Source: Methanosarcina horonobensis HB-1 = JCM 15518
Lineage (GTDB): Archaea; Halobacteriota; Methanosarcinia; Methanosarcinales; Methanosarcinaceae
Length of the DNA: 64,000 nt
Direction of reading: 5' to 3'
Assembly: GCF_000970285.1 (NCBI RefSeq)
Contig: NZ_CP009516.1
Span: forward strand, 4,753,036 to 4,817,035
Part shown: positions 9,723-17,304 of the stretch, piece after piece
Layout: each line of letters begins with the position of its first letter
Position numbering within the stretch: the first letter of the stretch is position 1
Position numbers and translations under genes: made by a program
Notes under the pieces: model-generated
What the model was told of the DNA's origin: nothing
The model's input: only the letters and a program-made list of their open reading frames with translations
Databases searched by the model: none

Positions 9723-10847
9723 ATGGAAGTGAATTTCCGGTATAGTAAAAAGAACTCTTACAGTTTTGCAGTTCTTTCACCTGTGCTTCCTGAAGCCGGA
9801 TTTACGGACAAACCCTGTAATGGGATTATGATCTACAGTTTTACAACACGGCAAGCAGCAAAAGTCTTCAAAGAAGTCGAAAACGCAGGTACTGACTCAA
9901 TCTTTATTGCAGGAGGTCCTCATCCTTCCGGATCTCCCGAAGAGACGCTTGAGTTTTTTGATTATGTGGTGCTTGGGGAAGGAGAAGAGACGCTTCCGGA
10001 ACTGGTAAAGGTTCTGAAAGAAGGAGGAAATCCGGGAGAGGTAAAGGGAGTTGCCTATAAACACCCGGATACCGGCAAGATAGTCAGGACTCCTGAAAGG
10101 CCCCATGTGAGCCTGGACGCATACCCCTGCTTTGATCCGAAAAAACTTCGAGCCCCCATAGAAATCAGTCGTGGATGCCCCTGGGGCTGCAAGTATTGCC
10201 AGACTCCCAGACTTTTTGGAAGAGAGGTAAGGCACAGAAGTATCGATTCTATTCTGAAGAATGCCCGGCACTATGATGACCTCCGCTTTATAGCTTCAAA
10301 TGCTTTTGCTTACGGAAGCGATGGAATTTATCCGAGGTTCGATAAAGTAGAAAAACTGCTTTCTGCCCTGCGTGAACTGCCTGATAAAAAGATTTTTTTC
10401 GGGACTTTCCCCTCCGAGGTCCGCCCTGAGTTCGTAACCGAGGAATCTGTCGAACTTGTGAGAAAATATTGTGCAAACGACAGCCTCAGCCTTGGAGCTC
10501 AATCCGGAAGTGGCCGCATCCTTAAAGAAATAAGAAGAGGGCATACGGTTGAGGACAGCATCTCAGCTGTGGAATGCTGCCTTGAACATGAGATCGTCCC
10601 TGCAGTGGATTTCATTTTCGGGCTTCCCACTGAAACTGAAGAAGACCAGGAAAAAAGCCTTGAGCTTGTCCGCTGGATCTGCAGAAAGGGCGGGACTGTC
10701 CGGGCTCATTATATGAGCCCGCTTCCGGGTACTCCGTACGCATCATCAGTTCCTTCGGAAGTGAGCGAAAAGGTAAGGCGGGAGCTTGGAAAACTTGCCC
10801 TTGGAGGAAAGCTGACAGGCTACTGGGAAAAACACCGGAAAGCCTGA
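9723..10847 (+). CDS. B12-binding/radical SAM protein (MJ1487-like family)
   Basis: A 374-residue protein with an N-terminal Rossmann-like, cobalamin-binding-type half (residues about 1-110; IFIAGGPHPSG, VVLGEGEETLPEL) and a radical SAM domain. The SAM [4Fe-4S] motif is CPWGCKYC (C152, C156, C159), preceded by ISRG. The N-terminal domain lacks a full DxHxxG motif, so B12 binding is not assured. It resembles the archaeal TIGR04013 family (MJ1487 type), whose reaction is not established to my knowledge. It stands alone, 65 bases after the M50 protease on the same strand, followed by a long non-coding gap. Confidence 0.85.
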   Translation: MEVNFRYSKKNSYSFAVLSPVLPEAGFTDKPCNGIMIYSFTTRQAAKVFKEVENAGTDSIFIAGGPHPSGSPEETLEFFDYVVLGEGEETLPELVKVLKEGGNPGEVKGVAYKHPDTGKIVRTPERPHVSLDAYPCFDPKKLRAPIEISRGCPWGCKYCQTPRLFGREVRHRSIDSILKNARHYDDLRFIASNAFAYGSDGIYPRFDKVEKLLSALRELPDKKIFFGTFPSEVRPEFVTEESVELVRKYCANDSLSLGAQSGSGRILKEIRRGHTVEDSISAVECCLEHEIVPAVDFIFGLPTETEEDQEKSLELVRWICRKGGTVRAHYMSPLPGTPYASSVPSEVSEKVRRELGKLALGGKLTGYWEKHRKA

Positions 10848-11660
10848 AAGAAAACCTGAAAAAAGGAAGGAGAAGGGATTAAGGAAAGCAGTACATAATC
10901 AGTATCGGCTTTTAAACCTTAATCCCGCTTTTACGTTAAATTTGTTTTTGAATAACCGCACAAGAAGACCTTTGTTTTTGATCTGTAACTTTTAGCTCTG
11001 TTACTTCACTCCTCTGTAAACTCAGTTTATGGATATCTGTTATTCCTTAACTTTGATGGTTCGTATATTTTTCAAAGGATGTTTTGATTCCATGTTCATA
11101 GCGCGTTTTTAAATATACTTACTGATCCTGTAACTCGGCTTAATTATCTAGCAGGTGATTTAAAATCTTCCAATGCTACTTTACTATTTAGGAGGTGTTG
11201 TTTTTCAGATTAGGAGGCCTCATACCGACTTGTTAATCTCGGAAATATGTCTATCGTTTTTCTTCCGATAGATAAGAAATACTTCAAAGTATTTATAACT
11301 TGTTGTTACTTATTTTAATTTAATGCATAATAAATATTAATGTATTGAATTGAAGATATAACTAAAAATAGATAAAATAAGTTATCCCAGAAAACAGTTT
11401 CCAGAATCAACCCAAACAAAGAAAAATTTTTCGACTGAAATAAAAGATCTATCAAAGAACTATAAACTGATTAATAGTTCCAGTAGCTTTCATCTGGCCT
11501 TATATAGAAGCTTTCGTCTTAGGATTAGAGACTTTGAGAGAAGAGTATTGTAAGGCTCAAATCAGCTTGAGCCTTATACCTTCATCTTTTCTACAAACTT
11601 TCATCATCACCCGGAATTCTTACTCCAGGCTGTTGCATACTGCTAGAAGTAAGGTTCGAG
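10848..11660. other. 813-base non-coding gap between convergent genes
   Basis: No convincing ORF on either strand. Features seen: two TTAGGAGG-type Shine-Dalgarno-like sequences near 11188 and 11210 with no good ORF behind them; an inverted repeat TCTATCG/CGATAGA (11250-11256 and 11266-11272) with a 9-base T-rich loop; and the hairpin at 11552-11575. The gap is unusually large for a convergent pair and could hold an unrecognised non-coding RNA or a decayed gene. Confidence 0.45.
11552..11575 (-). terminator. hairpin downstream of glmM
   Basis: A perfect 9-bp stem, AAGGCTCAA (11552-11560) with TTGAGCCTT (11567-11575), and a 6-base loop. It lies 86 bases beyond the glmM stop codon. Only a weak pyrimidine stretch follows on the minus strand, so terminator function is probable but not certain. 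Confidence 0.5.
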
Positions 11661-13007
11661 TCAAATAATTTCTGCTTTTAAGACCATTTCCAGACCTTCA
11701 TTCATTAATTCTTCTGCCCTTTCCTGCTTTTTTGCCTCTGCAAATATCCGGAAAATAGGCTCAGTACCTGAAGGACGAATCAGGACCCAGCCGTCATCGT
11801 ACCAGATCTTGACTCCGTCAACAGTATCTGTTTTAAGTCCCAAAATTGAGGCTTCATACCTGACCCTTCCCATAGTACCCACAACATCCCTGGAAGGAGT
11901 CTTGGTTTTTGCATTGAAGTAAACAGGCACGCTTTTAACCAGCTCGGAAAGATTCTTTCCTCCGGCCAGGATCTCAAGGACTTTTGCGCACGCCATTGCT
12001 CCGTCCCGACAGTACTGATGTTTGGGAAAAATAAGGCCCCCGTTACCTTCGCCTCCGAAAACGGCATCTACTTCCATCATTTTTCTGGCAACATTGATTG
12101 AGCCTACAGCTGTCCAGTAAAGTTCAACACCTTCTTCCTTTGCGACATCAGCCATGCGCTGGGAAGAACTCACCGGAGTGACTACAGGTCCTTTTTCACG
12201 CTCAAGCATATATTTCGCCATCATGGCGAGCAGGACTTCCTCATTTACAAATTCCCCATTTTCATCCATAAAGACTATTCTGTCCGCGTCCCCGTCATGA
12301 GCTGCTCCAAAAGCTGCCCCTGTCTTTTTAACGAGAGCCGATAGCTCTGTCAGGGCTTCAGGCGTGGGTTCGGGATTTCTCCAGGGAAAAGTCCCGTCAG
12401 GCTGAGCCCCAAGAGTTAGAACCTCACAGCCCAGCTCCCTGAGCAGGAGAGGAAGAGTAAGGGAGCCTGCTCCGCAACCGGTATCAATCACTACCTTAAA
12501 TCTCCGGCTGCGTATGACTTCGGCATTCACTGCACGCACTATGTTTCTTATATAATAATCATTAACTGAGGGATCAATCCTGAAACTTCCTGTTTTTTCC
12601 CATGAAACCGTTGAAAATTTGCCCGAAAAATAGATTTTCTCAATTTCTCTTTCCCCTTCCCTGGGGAACTCCGAACCGTCTCCTGCAATCATCTTGATTC
12701 CATTATATTGCCTGGGATTGTGAGATGCCGTGATAACGATTCCGGCATCAGCATAGTCGCGCACATAGTATTGAATGGAGGGAGTAGGAACGGTTCCCAC
12801 ATCAATAACATTCAGGCCTGTTGCAAGTGCGCCGGCAATCGCTGCGGATTTCAGCATCTGGCCCGAAATCCGGGTATCGCAGCCTATTGCAACCGTACCT
12901 TTCGAGCCCATGTACGTGCCAAGGCTTTTGGCCAGATTGACTGCCAGCTCAGGCGTTATGAATTCATTGGCGATACCACGCACACCATTAGTTCCGAATA
13001 ATTCCAT
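11661..13007 (-). CDS. glmM: phosphoglucosamine mutase / phosphohexomutase
   Basis: A 448-residue α-D-phosphohexomutase. The phosphoserine loop TASHNP has S95, the metal-binding loop is DGDADR (about residues 238-243), the sugar loop is GEGNGG (about 317-322) and the phosphate loop RPSGTEP lies near the end. Length and order match GlmM of archaea, which converts glucosamine-6-P to glucosamine-1-P for UDP-GlcNAc; phosphomannomutase activity is the alternative. On the minus strand GGAGAT lies 6-7 bases before the ATG. No operon partner is adjacent: the TnpB element sits upstream and a long gap downstream. Confidence 0.92.
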   Translation of the reverse strand: MELFGTNGVRGIANEFITPELAVNLAKSLGTYMGSKGTVAIGCDTRISGQMLKSAAIAGALATGLNVIDVGTVPTPSIQYYVRDYADAGIVITASHNPRQYNGIKMIAGDGSEFPREGEREIEKIYFSGKFSTVSWEKTGSFRIDPSVNDYYIRNIVRAVNAEVIRSRRFKVVIDTGCGAGSLTLPLLLRELGCEVLTLGAQPDGTFPWRNPEPTPEALTELSALVKKTGAAFGAAHDGDADRIVFMDENGEFVNEEVLLAMMAKYMLEREKGPVVTPVSSSQRMADVAKEEGVELYWTAVGSINVARKMMEVDAVFGGEGNGGLIFPKHQYCRDGAMACAKVLEILAGGKNLSELVKSVPVYFNAKTKTPSRDVVGTMGRVRYEASILGLKTDTVDGVKIWYDDGWVLIRPSGTEPIFRIFAEAKKQERAEELMNEGLEMVLKAEII

Positions 13008-13127
13008 TTAAGATCTCCATCTCATCATTTGCATCAAAATTGTACTATTATAAGGAAATTAGGTTCTAATTAGATTTATTACTGTAGCCAGAGCTCTGAT
13101 AGAAGAACAAAGCTTCGGTACAATAAA

Positions 13128-13231
13128 GTGAACTACCCCTCCCTGCCTGATGGCGAGGAAGGGGCTTCTTGCTTCATCCCTTGAACTACTGTTCACAAGT
13201 CCACAAGCCCATCCCCGTAGTTCCTACGGTG
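13128..13231 (-). ncRNA. probable ωRNA / right-end region of the TnpB element
   Basis: TnpB nucleases use an RNA made from the 3' end of tnpB and the element's right end. The 104 bases directly after the tnpB stop are GC-richer than the flanks and can fold locally: CCGTAGGAACTACGG is a near-perfect hairpin, and GAAGCCCCTTCCTC can pair with the terminal GGGAGGGG. The last bases match the end of the relic near 61 kb. Guide sequence would lie immediately beyond 13128 (towards lower coordinates). Position and structure are seen; function is inferred. Confidence 0.5.
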
Positions 13232-14347
13232 TCAGATAACTATAAGATTTTGATCTTGCAGAGAGAATTTTTTGATATTGATTGCAGCATTTATGTCTCT
13301 ATCATGCTTTGTTTTGCAATCGGGACATACCCATTCTCTATCCTTTAATGTCAATTCTGAATTATGATAACCGCAAACATTACATATCTTAGAAGAAGGC
13401 TCAAATTTTCCGATCCTTAGAATAGTCTTTCCTAACCATTCAGCTTTATACTCTAATTTTGTTACAAAACTACTCCACGAAGCATCGGAAATAGATTGAG
13501 CCAGACAATGATTTTTTACCATACCTTTTACGTTCAGAGTTTCCAGTGCAATAGCTTGGTTCTCACTGATAAGTTTAGAAGAGATTTGGTGCTGGAAATT
13601 GTTTCTCTGATTGCTTATTTTCTCATGGATTTTAGAAAGACGTTGCCTAGCTTTGTTTCGGTTATTAGAACCTTTAACTTTCTTTGAAACTCTCTTTTGC
13701 AAACATTTCATTCTTTTAAGAGAATTTTTGAGGTATTTAGGATTCTCAACTTTTTCTCCATTAGAAAGAATTGCAAAATCTTTTATACCTACATCTATGC
13801 CTATTGTATTTGATTCTGATATTTCTTGTTTTTCAGGTGTTTCTTTTCCATCGTCAACAAGAATACTTATGAAATATTTTCCTGTACTTGATTTAGAGAT
13901 AGTTGCAGTTTTCATTTCACCTTCAAATCTTCTGTGAAGAACTGCATTTACTTCTCCAATTTTGGGAAGTTTGATAATATTTCTATCAAAATTTACCGTG
14001 TAATGTTGTGGCATTTGATAGGACTGCACTGGATTTTTCTTAGATTTGAACTTTGGGAATCCAGTTTTTTCTCTAAAGAATTTTGTAAATGCTGATTCTA
14101 CATTTACCAAAGAGGCGAGTAGAGCCTGTGAATTAGCTTTTTTCAACCATTCGTTAGAAGGCTTTATTTCGTGAACTAAAATCTTTTGTAAGTCGAATCT
14201 TGATATTGATTTATTTGATTGTTGATATGTTTTTATCTTCTGTTCTAAAGCCCAATTATAGACAAATCTACATGCGCCAAAATGAACTTTGATTAGTTCT
14301 TTCTGATCATTGTCTGGGTAGATTCGGTATTTATAGGCTTTTAACAT
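13232..14347 (-). CDS. tnpB: TnpB RNA-guided nuclease of an IS1341-like element
   Basis: A 371-residue TnpB (OrfB). The helix-turn-helix domain PF12323 is at the N-terminus, then the RuvC-like core with D185 (GIDVGIKDF), E269 (ALETLNVKGM) and a final aspartate near 349-351 (KHDRDINAA). The zinc ribbon is complete: C322/C325 and C341/C344. Length is normal for archaeal TnpB and no frameshift is visible, so the nuclease looks intact. No tnpA is present. AT content is higher than in the neighbouring glmM and larE, consistent with a mobile origin. No Shine-Dalgarno is evident before the ATG. Confidence 0.92.
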   Translation of the reverse strand: MLKAYKYRIYPDNDQKELIKVHFGACRFVYNWALEQKIKTYQQSNKSISRFDLQKILVHEIKPSNEWLKKANSQALLASLVNVESAFTKFFREKTGFPKFKSKKNPVQSYQMPQHYTVNFDRNIIKLPKIGEVNAVLHRRFEGEMKTATISKSSTGKYFISILVDDGKETPEKQEISESNTIGIDVGIKDFAILSNGEKVENPKYLKNSLKRMKCLQKRVSKKVKGSNNRNKARQRLSKIHEKISNQRNNFQHQISSKLISENQAIALETLNVKGMVKNHCLAQSISDASWSSFVTKLEYKAEWLGKTILRIGKFEPSSKICNVCGYHNSELTLKDREWVCPDCKTKHDRDINAAINIKKFSLQDQNLIVI

Positions 14348-14401
14348 AATAAATATTATATGTTTTAGAGAGATAAATAGATTTTGTTAAACTTGCTTTG
14401 T

Positions 14402-14462
14402 CGGGAAGTTGACGGCTTTCATCCCCCACCTGTCGCTTCGCTCCGAGGAAGGGGACTTCCCG
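14402..14462. repeat. hairpin block at the left side of the TnpB element, similar to its right end
   Basis: CGGGAAGT (14402-14409) and ACTTCCCG (14455-14462) are perfect complements, with a GC-rich centre containing CGCTTCGCTCCG. Read on the minus strand, the block contains GAAGTCCCCTTCCTCG followed by CAGGTGGGGGATGAA. This resembles the GAAGCCCCTTCCTCG and CAGGGAGGGG parts of the right end at 13128-13180. It may be the left end of this element or the right end of a second, older copy. Confidence 0.5.
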
Positions 14463-14510
14463 CCTTAAAGTTAAATTACCTATAAAGCGGAGCAAGCACT
14501 TTTCGAAATA

Positions 14511-14557
14511 GATCATTTCAAGATAAGATCATTTCAAGATAAGATCATTTCAAGATA
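14511..14557 (+). repeat. three tandem 16-base repeats
   Basis: The unit GATCATTTCAAGATAA occurs at 14511-14526 and 14527-14542, with a third copy lacking its last base at 14543-14557. It lies between the TnpB element and larE, about 110 bases before the larE start. The repeats are exact, so the expansion is recent or conserved. Confidence 0.9.
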
Positions 14558-14637
14558 GCTCAGGAAAAAACCACGATTAAGTATACCTATATCCCTTTAC
14601 ACAGCTGCTTCAAAGCACCTGACTATAGGGCTGGAAA

Positions 14638-14647
14638 ATACATATAT
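14638..14647 (+). promoter_or_regulatory. TATA-like element upstream of larE
   Basis: ATACATATAT is centred about 29 bases before the larE ATG. As that ATG has no Shine-Dalgarno, a leaderless mRNA starting at or near 14672 is a simple reading. Confidence 0.4.
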
Positions 14648-14671
14648 CTTATTAGCTGAAACTCGTTACTA

Positions 14672-15517
14672 ATGGACATTGCCAAAATCGAAATGATAAA
14701 GGAGGCTATTAAAGCCAGAGAAAGTGCGGTCATCGCATTTTCAGGGGGAGTGGATAGTACAACTCTTGCAGCTCTTGCATTTGAGGTGCTTGGAGAAAAA
14801 GCCCTTGCCGTGACAATAGATTCCCCGCTTTTTCCAAGGCAGCAGCTCGAAACAGCTGCCCAGACAGCCTGTGAAATAGGGATTCAGCACAAAATCCTCC
14901 CGTTTTCCCTGACCAGCGTGCCCTATTTTTCCGCAAACACAATTAACAGATGTTACTTCTGTAAAAAAGCCCTTCTTGAGACTCTTCTGGAGTTCGCGGA
15001 AAAAGCCGGGTTCAATGTCGTGCTTGAAGGAACAAATGCTTCTGAAATAAAAGGGGAAAATCGTCCCGGATACAGAGCAATAGAAGAAGCCGAGGAAAAG
15101 ATTTATTCTCCATTTGTAGAGTTTAACGTCACAAAAGAAGAGATCAGGGAGATTGCTACTAACCTCTCACTTTCCTCAGCCGGTAGACCGTCAGCAGCCT
15201 GCCTTGCCACGCGTATTGCTTACGGGCAGCCTATTACTCCCGAAGCTCTTGAAAAAATAGAAAAAGCCGAAGATTATCTATTATATCTGGGTTTTACGCA
15301 ATTCAGGGTCAGGATGCACTCAAACCTTGCCAGAATAGAGGTTACCGACAAAGAGTTTGAGGATGCATTCCATAAAAAAGATAAAATATCCAGGCATCTC
15401 AAAACTCTTGGATTTGACTATGTAACTCTTGACCTTGAAGGCTTCCGCTCAGGGAGTATGGATGAGCCCTATCTGAGGAAAAGAGCTGAGGAAAAAGAAG
15501 AAACAGAAAGGGAATAA
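14672..15517 (+). CDS. larE: LarE-type ATP-dependent sulfur insertase
   Basis: A 281-residue PP-loop protein. The ATP pyrophosphatase motif SGGVDS is at residues 24-29. LarE inserts sulfur into the pyridinium dicarboxylate precursor of the nickel-pincer cofactor of lactate racemase and related enzymes. The cysteine of the PSxACLA motif is C177, and two more (RCYFCK, C94 and C97) complete a three-cysteine set. Three-cysteine LarE proteins are described as using a [4Fe-4S] cluster rather than sacrificing the protein's own cysteine, so that mode is likely here. No larB, larC or larA lies nearby. The downstream GNAT gene begins 83 bases on. Confidence 0.88.
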   Translation: MDIAKIEMIKEAIKARESAVIAFSGGVDSTTLAALAFEVLGEKALAVTIDSPLFPRQQLETAAQTACEIGIQHKILPFSLTSVPYFSANTINRCYFCKKALLETLLEFAEKAGFNVVLEGTNASEIKGENRPGYRAIEEAEEKIYSPFVEFNVTKEEIREIATNLSLSSAGRPSAACLATRIAYGQPITPEALEKIEKAEDYLLYLGFTQFRVRMHSNLARIEVTDKEFEDAFHKKDKISRHLKTLGFDYVTLDLEGFRSGSMDEPYLRKRAEEKEETERE

Positions 15518-15600
15518 ACTCAAAAATAGTAAAATATCTAAGTAGCCGGACTGATCGGATAAGCCGAATTGACCATAAAAACATTGATCGCTGGAAAGAT

Positions 15601-16059
15601 ATGATAGAAATTTTAATCCGAAAAGCCGAAAAAAAGGATCTCCTTTCAATTCAGAGGCTCTTATCCACCTATTTTCTGGATATGGAAGAGCTTGAACCTG
15701 AGGACTTTGTGCTGGCTGAGAGGGAAGGAAACATGATCGGATGCGCTGCACTTGTCAGAGAAATGTCCGGAGAGAAGAAATTTCTCGAGCTTCACTCCAT
15801 TGCCATACACCCAAACTTTCGGGGAAAAGGGATAGGAACAAGGCTTATGGATTACCTTATAAACACTCTGAGAAATCCGGATAAGCCTGGGAACCCTGTT
15901 TGTGAGTTATATGTCAGGACAACTGCTCCGGGTTTTTTTGAAAAATTTGGTTTTGTAAAATTGCAGGATGCTGAGAAGTTGCTTCTCTGGGCAGACTGCA
16001 AAAGTTGCGAGCATTTTGGGAAGTGTAGCCAGCATGCCATGAAATATTCCCGAGTTTAA
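15601..16059 (+). CDS. GNAT family N-acetyltransferase
   Basis: A 152-residue single-domain GNAT. The acetyl-CoA motif A is clear: IAIHPNFRGKGIGTRLMDYL (about residues 77-97, RGKGIG being the pyrophosphate loop). The C-terminus carries a cysteine/histidine cluster, CKSCEHFGKCSQH, that could bind a metal and is not part of the basic fold. It resembles ArgA-type acetyltransferases in size and in RKAEKKDLLSIQRLL at the start, but the substrate is unknown. It lies in the larE-DUF531 run on the plus strand, probably co-transcribed with larE. Confidence 0.85.
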   Translation: MIEILIRKAEKKDLLSIQRLLSTYFLDMEELEPEDFVLAEREGNMIGCAALVREMSGEKKFLELHSIAIHPNFRGKGIGTRLMDYLINTLRNPDKPGNPVCELYVRTTAPGFFEKFGFVKLQDAEKLLLWADCKSCEHFGKCSQHAMKYSRV

Positions 16060-16120
16060 TAAAAGGAGAGATGAGAAAGAGCCCTCCAGGTTAACGAAAC
16101 ATTATTTTACAGAAAAGCAT

Positions 16121-16669
16121 ATGAAGCAGCTTATGCTCACTCTTGGAATCGTCAATACGTATGATAAGATCAAAGTCCTCGATGCTCACTACCGGGCAAT
16201 TGCAAGAGCTGCTCCTATCTGCCATGCTTTTGGGTTTCATCTTGCTCTTTATGACTTCCCGTTCAAAATGACCGCAGAAGAGCTGGTGGCTTTCGTAATG
16301 GAAAAGACCACAATAGGAGAGTCAGGGAGTTATCTGAAAATCCTTTACGAAAAAAATCATCTTTCGGTGTCCGATCTCCCAAAAAAAGGGTTTCCATCTC
16401 ACTTTGGAGAGATCGTTATTACAACTTCAAAGCCAGACCCAAAAAGACAGGTAACACCTGTAAAAATCGCTGAAGAAACGCTGCACAACCGCTCTTTTCT
16501 ATTTCTTGTAGGCCTCGGACATAAAGGACTCCCAAAAGAACTTTTTGAAAGAGGGAAATATCACCTTGATATCACCTCTAAAGGGCTTTCCCTCGAGACA
16601 TGCACAGCAATAGGTGCTATTCCTGCCCACCTCGCGGGGATCATGAAAAATATGCAACCGAAGAAGTGA
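16121..16669 (+). CDS. DUF531 family protein, SPOUT-methyltransferase-like
   Basis: A 182-residue protein of the archaeal DUF531 family (N-terminus LGIVNTYDKIKVLDAHYRAIARAAP). The C-terminal half, with VGLGHKGLPKEL and then TSKGLSLETCTAIGAIPAHL (about residues 128-174), looks like the knotted SAM-binding end of SPOUT RNA methyltransferases. That is my inference; no substrate is known to me. The start ATG has no clear ribosome site. It is 61 bases downstream of the GNAT gene. Confidence 0.8.
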   Translation: MKQLMLTLGIVNTYDKIKVLDAHYRAIARAAPICHAFGFHLALYDFPFKMTAEELVAFVMEKTTIGESGSYLKILYEKNHLSVSDLPKKGFPSHFGEIVITTSKPDPKRQVTPVKIAEETLHNRSFLFLVGLGHKGLPKELFERGKYHLDITSKGLSLETCTAIGAIPAHLAGIMKNMQPKK

Positions 16670-16733
16670 ATTTTAAGCGAAGCTCCTGAATAAGGTAAGA
16701 AAAAGCCGCCTTAGATGTATTCTGTTTAAAATC

Positions 16734-16874
16734 ATGGTGTCATCCAAAAAATTTAAGAATAAATCAAAAAATATTCCGGAACGGATATATATCACGAATG
16801 ACAATAAATACATTGTTGTGGGTAAGAACAACGCCTGTTGCGCTGTTATGGGGTTTGCGGCCTTGAAGGACTGA
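16734..16874 (+). CDS. small hypothetical protein (46 aa)
   Basis: A complete frame of 46 codons running from MVSSKKFKNKSKNIPER through YITNDNKYIVVGKNNACCAV to a TGA at 16872. It has a lysine-rich start, a β-hairpin-like middle and a CC pair. There is no strong Shine-Dalgarno, so the case rests on sensible codon and residue use. It lies 64 bases after the DUF531 gene on the same strand. Confidence 0.4.
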   Translation: MVSSKKFKNKSKNIPERIYITNDNKYIVVGKNNACCAVMGFAALKD

Positions 16875-17006
16875 AATTCTGACCGGCATTCAGAGATTGT
16901 CCAGAAGGACCGGGAATTCCGCCCGAGGGATTCACGGAAAGATTTGAGCTCTGACCTGCAGTGCAGTATTTGCTCTCGATAAAGGGCAAGATCTGTCCTG
17001 ACCGCA

Positions 17007-17044
17007 GGAATTTGTATCCGGGAGGGGAACTTGTATCCGGAAGG
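17007..17044 (+). repeat. two adjacent 19-base imperfect direct repeats
   Basis: The unit GGAATTTGTATCCGGGAGG (17007-17025) is followed directly by GGAACTTGTATCCGGAAGG (17026-17044), with two differences. It lies 55 bases before a small ORF with a strong Shine-Dalgarno, in its likely leader. Confidence 0.8.
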
Positions 17045-17099
17045 AGCGAAATTCTAACCTCGAAATGAGCGCAAACATTGAAGAGACAGGAGGAAAACT

Positions 17100-17258
17100 A
17101 TGAGTGAGCGAAATAACGAAGACAGAAAAAGAAACGAATATGGATACAGATGCCGTAAAGACAGGTATCACACAGTTGTAAAAGGCTGCACAGACAGCCT
17201 GGACACAGATGAATTAGACCTTTACCGCTTTATGATAGGCGGAATGCAGGGTAAATAA
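17100..17258 (+). CDS. small hypothetical protein (52 aa) ahead of the cysteine desulfurase
   Basis: An ATG at 17100 is preceded by AGGAGG with ideal spacing, the best ribosome site in this stretch. It opens a 52-codon frame (MSERNNEDRKRNEYGYRC to MIGGMQGK) ending with TAA at 17258. The product is charged, with two cysteines (in YRCRK and KGCTD). It ends 46 bases before the cysteine desulfurase start on the same strand, so a role linked to sulfur transfer is possible but only from context. A short upstream frame ends with a TGA that overlaps this ATG. Confidence 0.6.
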   Translation: MSERNNEDRKRNEYGYRCRKDRYHTVVKGCTDSLDTDELDLYRFMIGGMQGK

Positions 17259-17304
17259 ATAACCTGCACAACCTTTTTTTATTTCTCGTTCCTAGAAAAG
17301 AAGC

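Larger units (their letters stand above)
13128..14470 (-). mobile_element. solo TnpB element (IS200/IS605 superfamily, IS1341-like)
   Basis: The element consists of an intact tnpB without tnpA. Its right end on the minus strand closes with the GGAGGGGTAGTTCAC sequence whose complement starts at 13128. The same 18-base end recurs at 60996-61013. The left limit is uncertain: a hairpin-rich block at 14402-14462 marks the likely boundary. Elements of this kind depend on a TnpA transposase supplied elsewhere. Confidence 0.6.

Noticed and set aside
13128-14470. Possible compact CRISPR-Cas12-like effector
   Set aside because: Size, zinc ribbon and RuvC layout are those of TnpB, and there is no repeat array or adaptation gene.
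14511-14557. Possible CRISPR array from the regular repeats
   Set aside because: The 16-base units are directly adjacent with no spacers and no cas genes are in the window. The same applies to 56365-56421.
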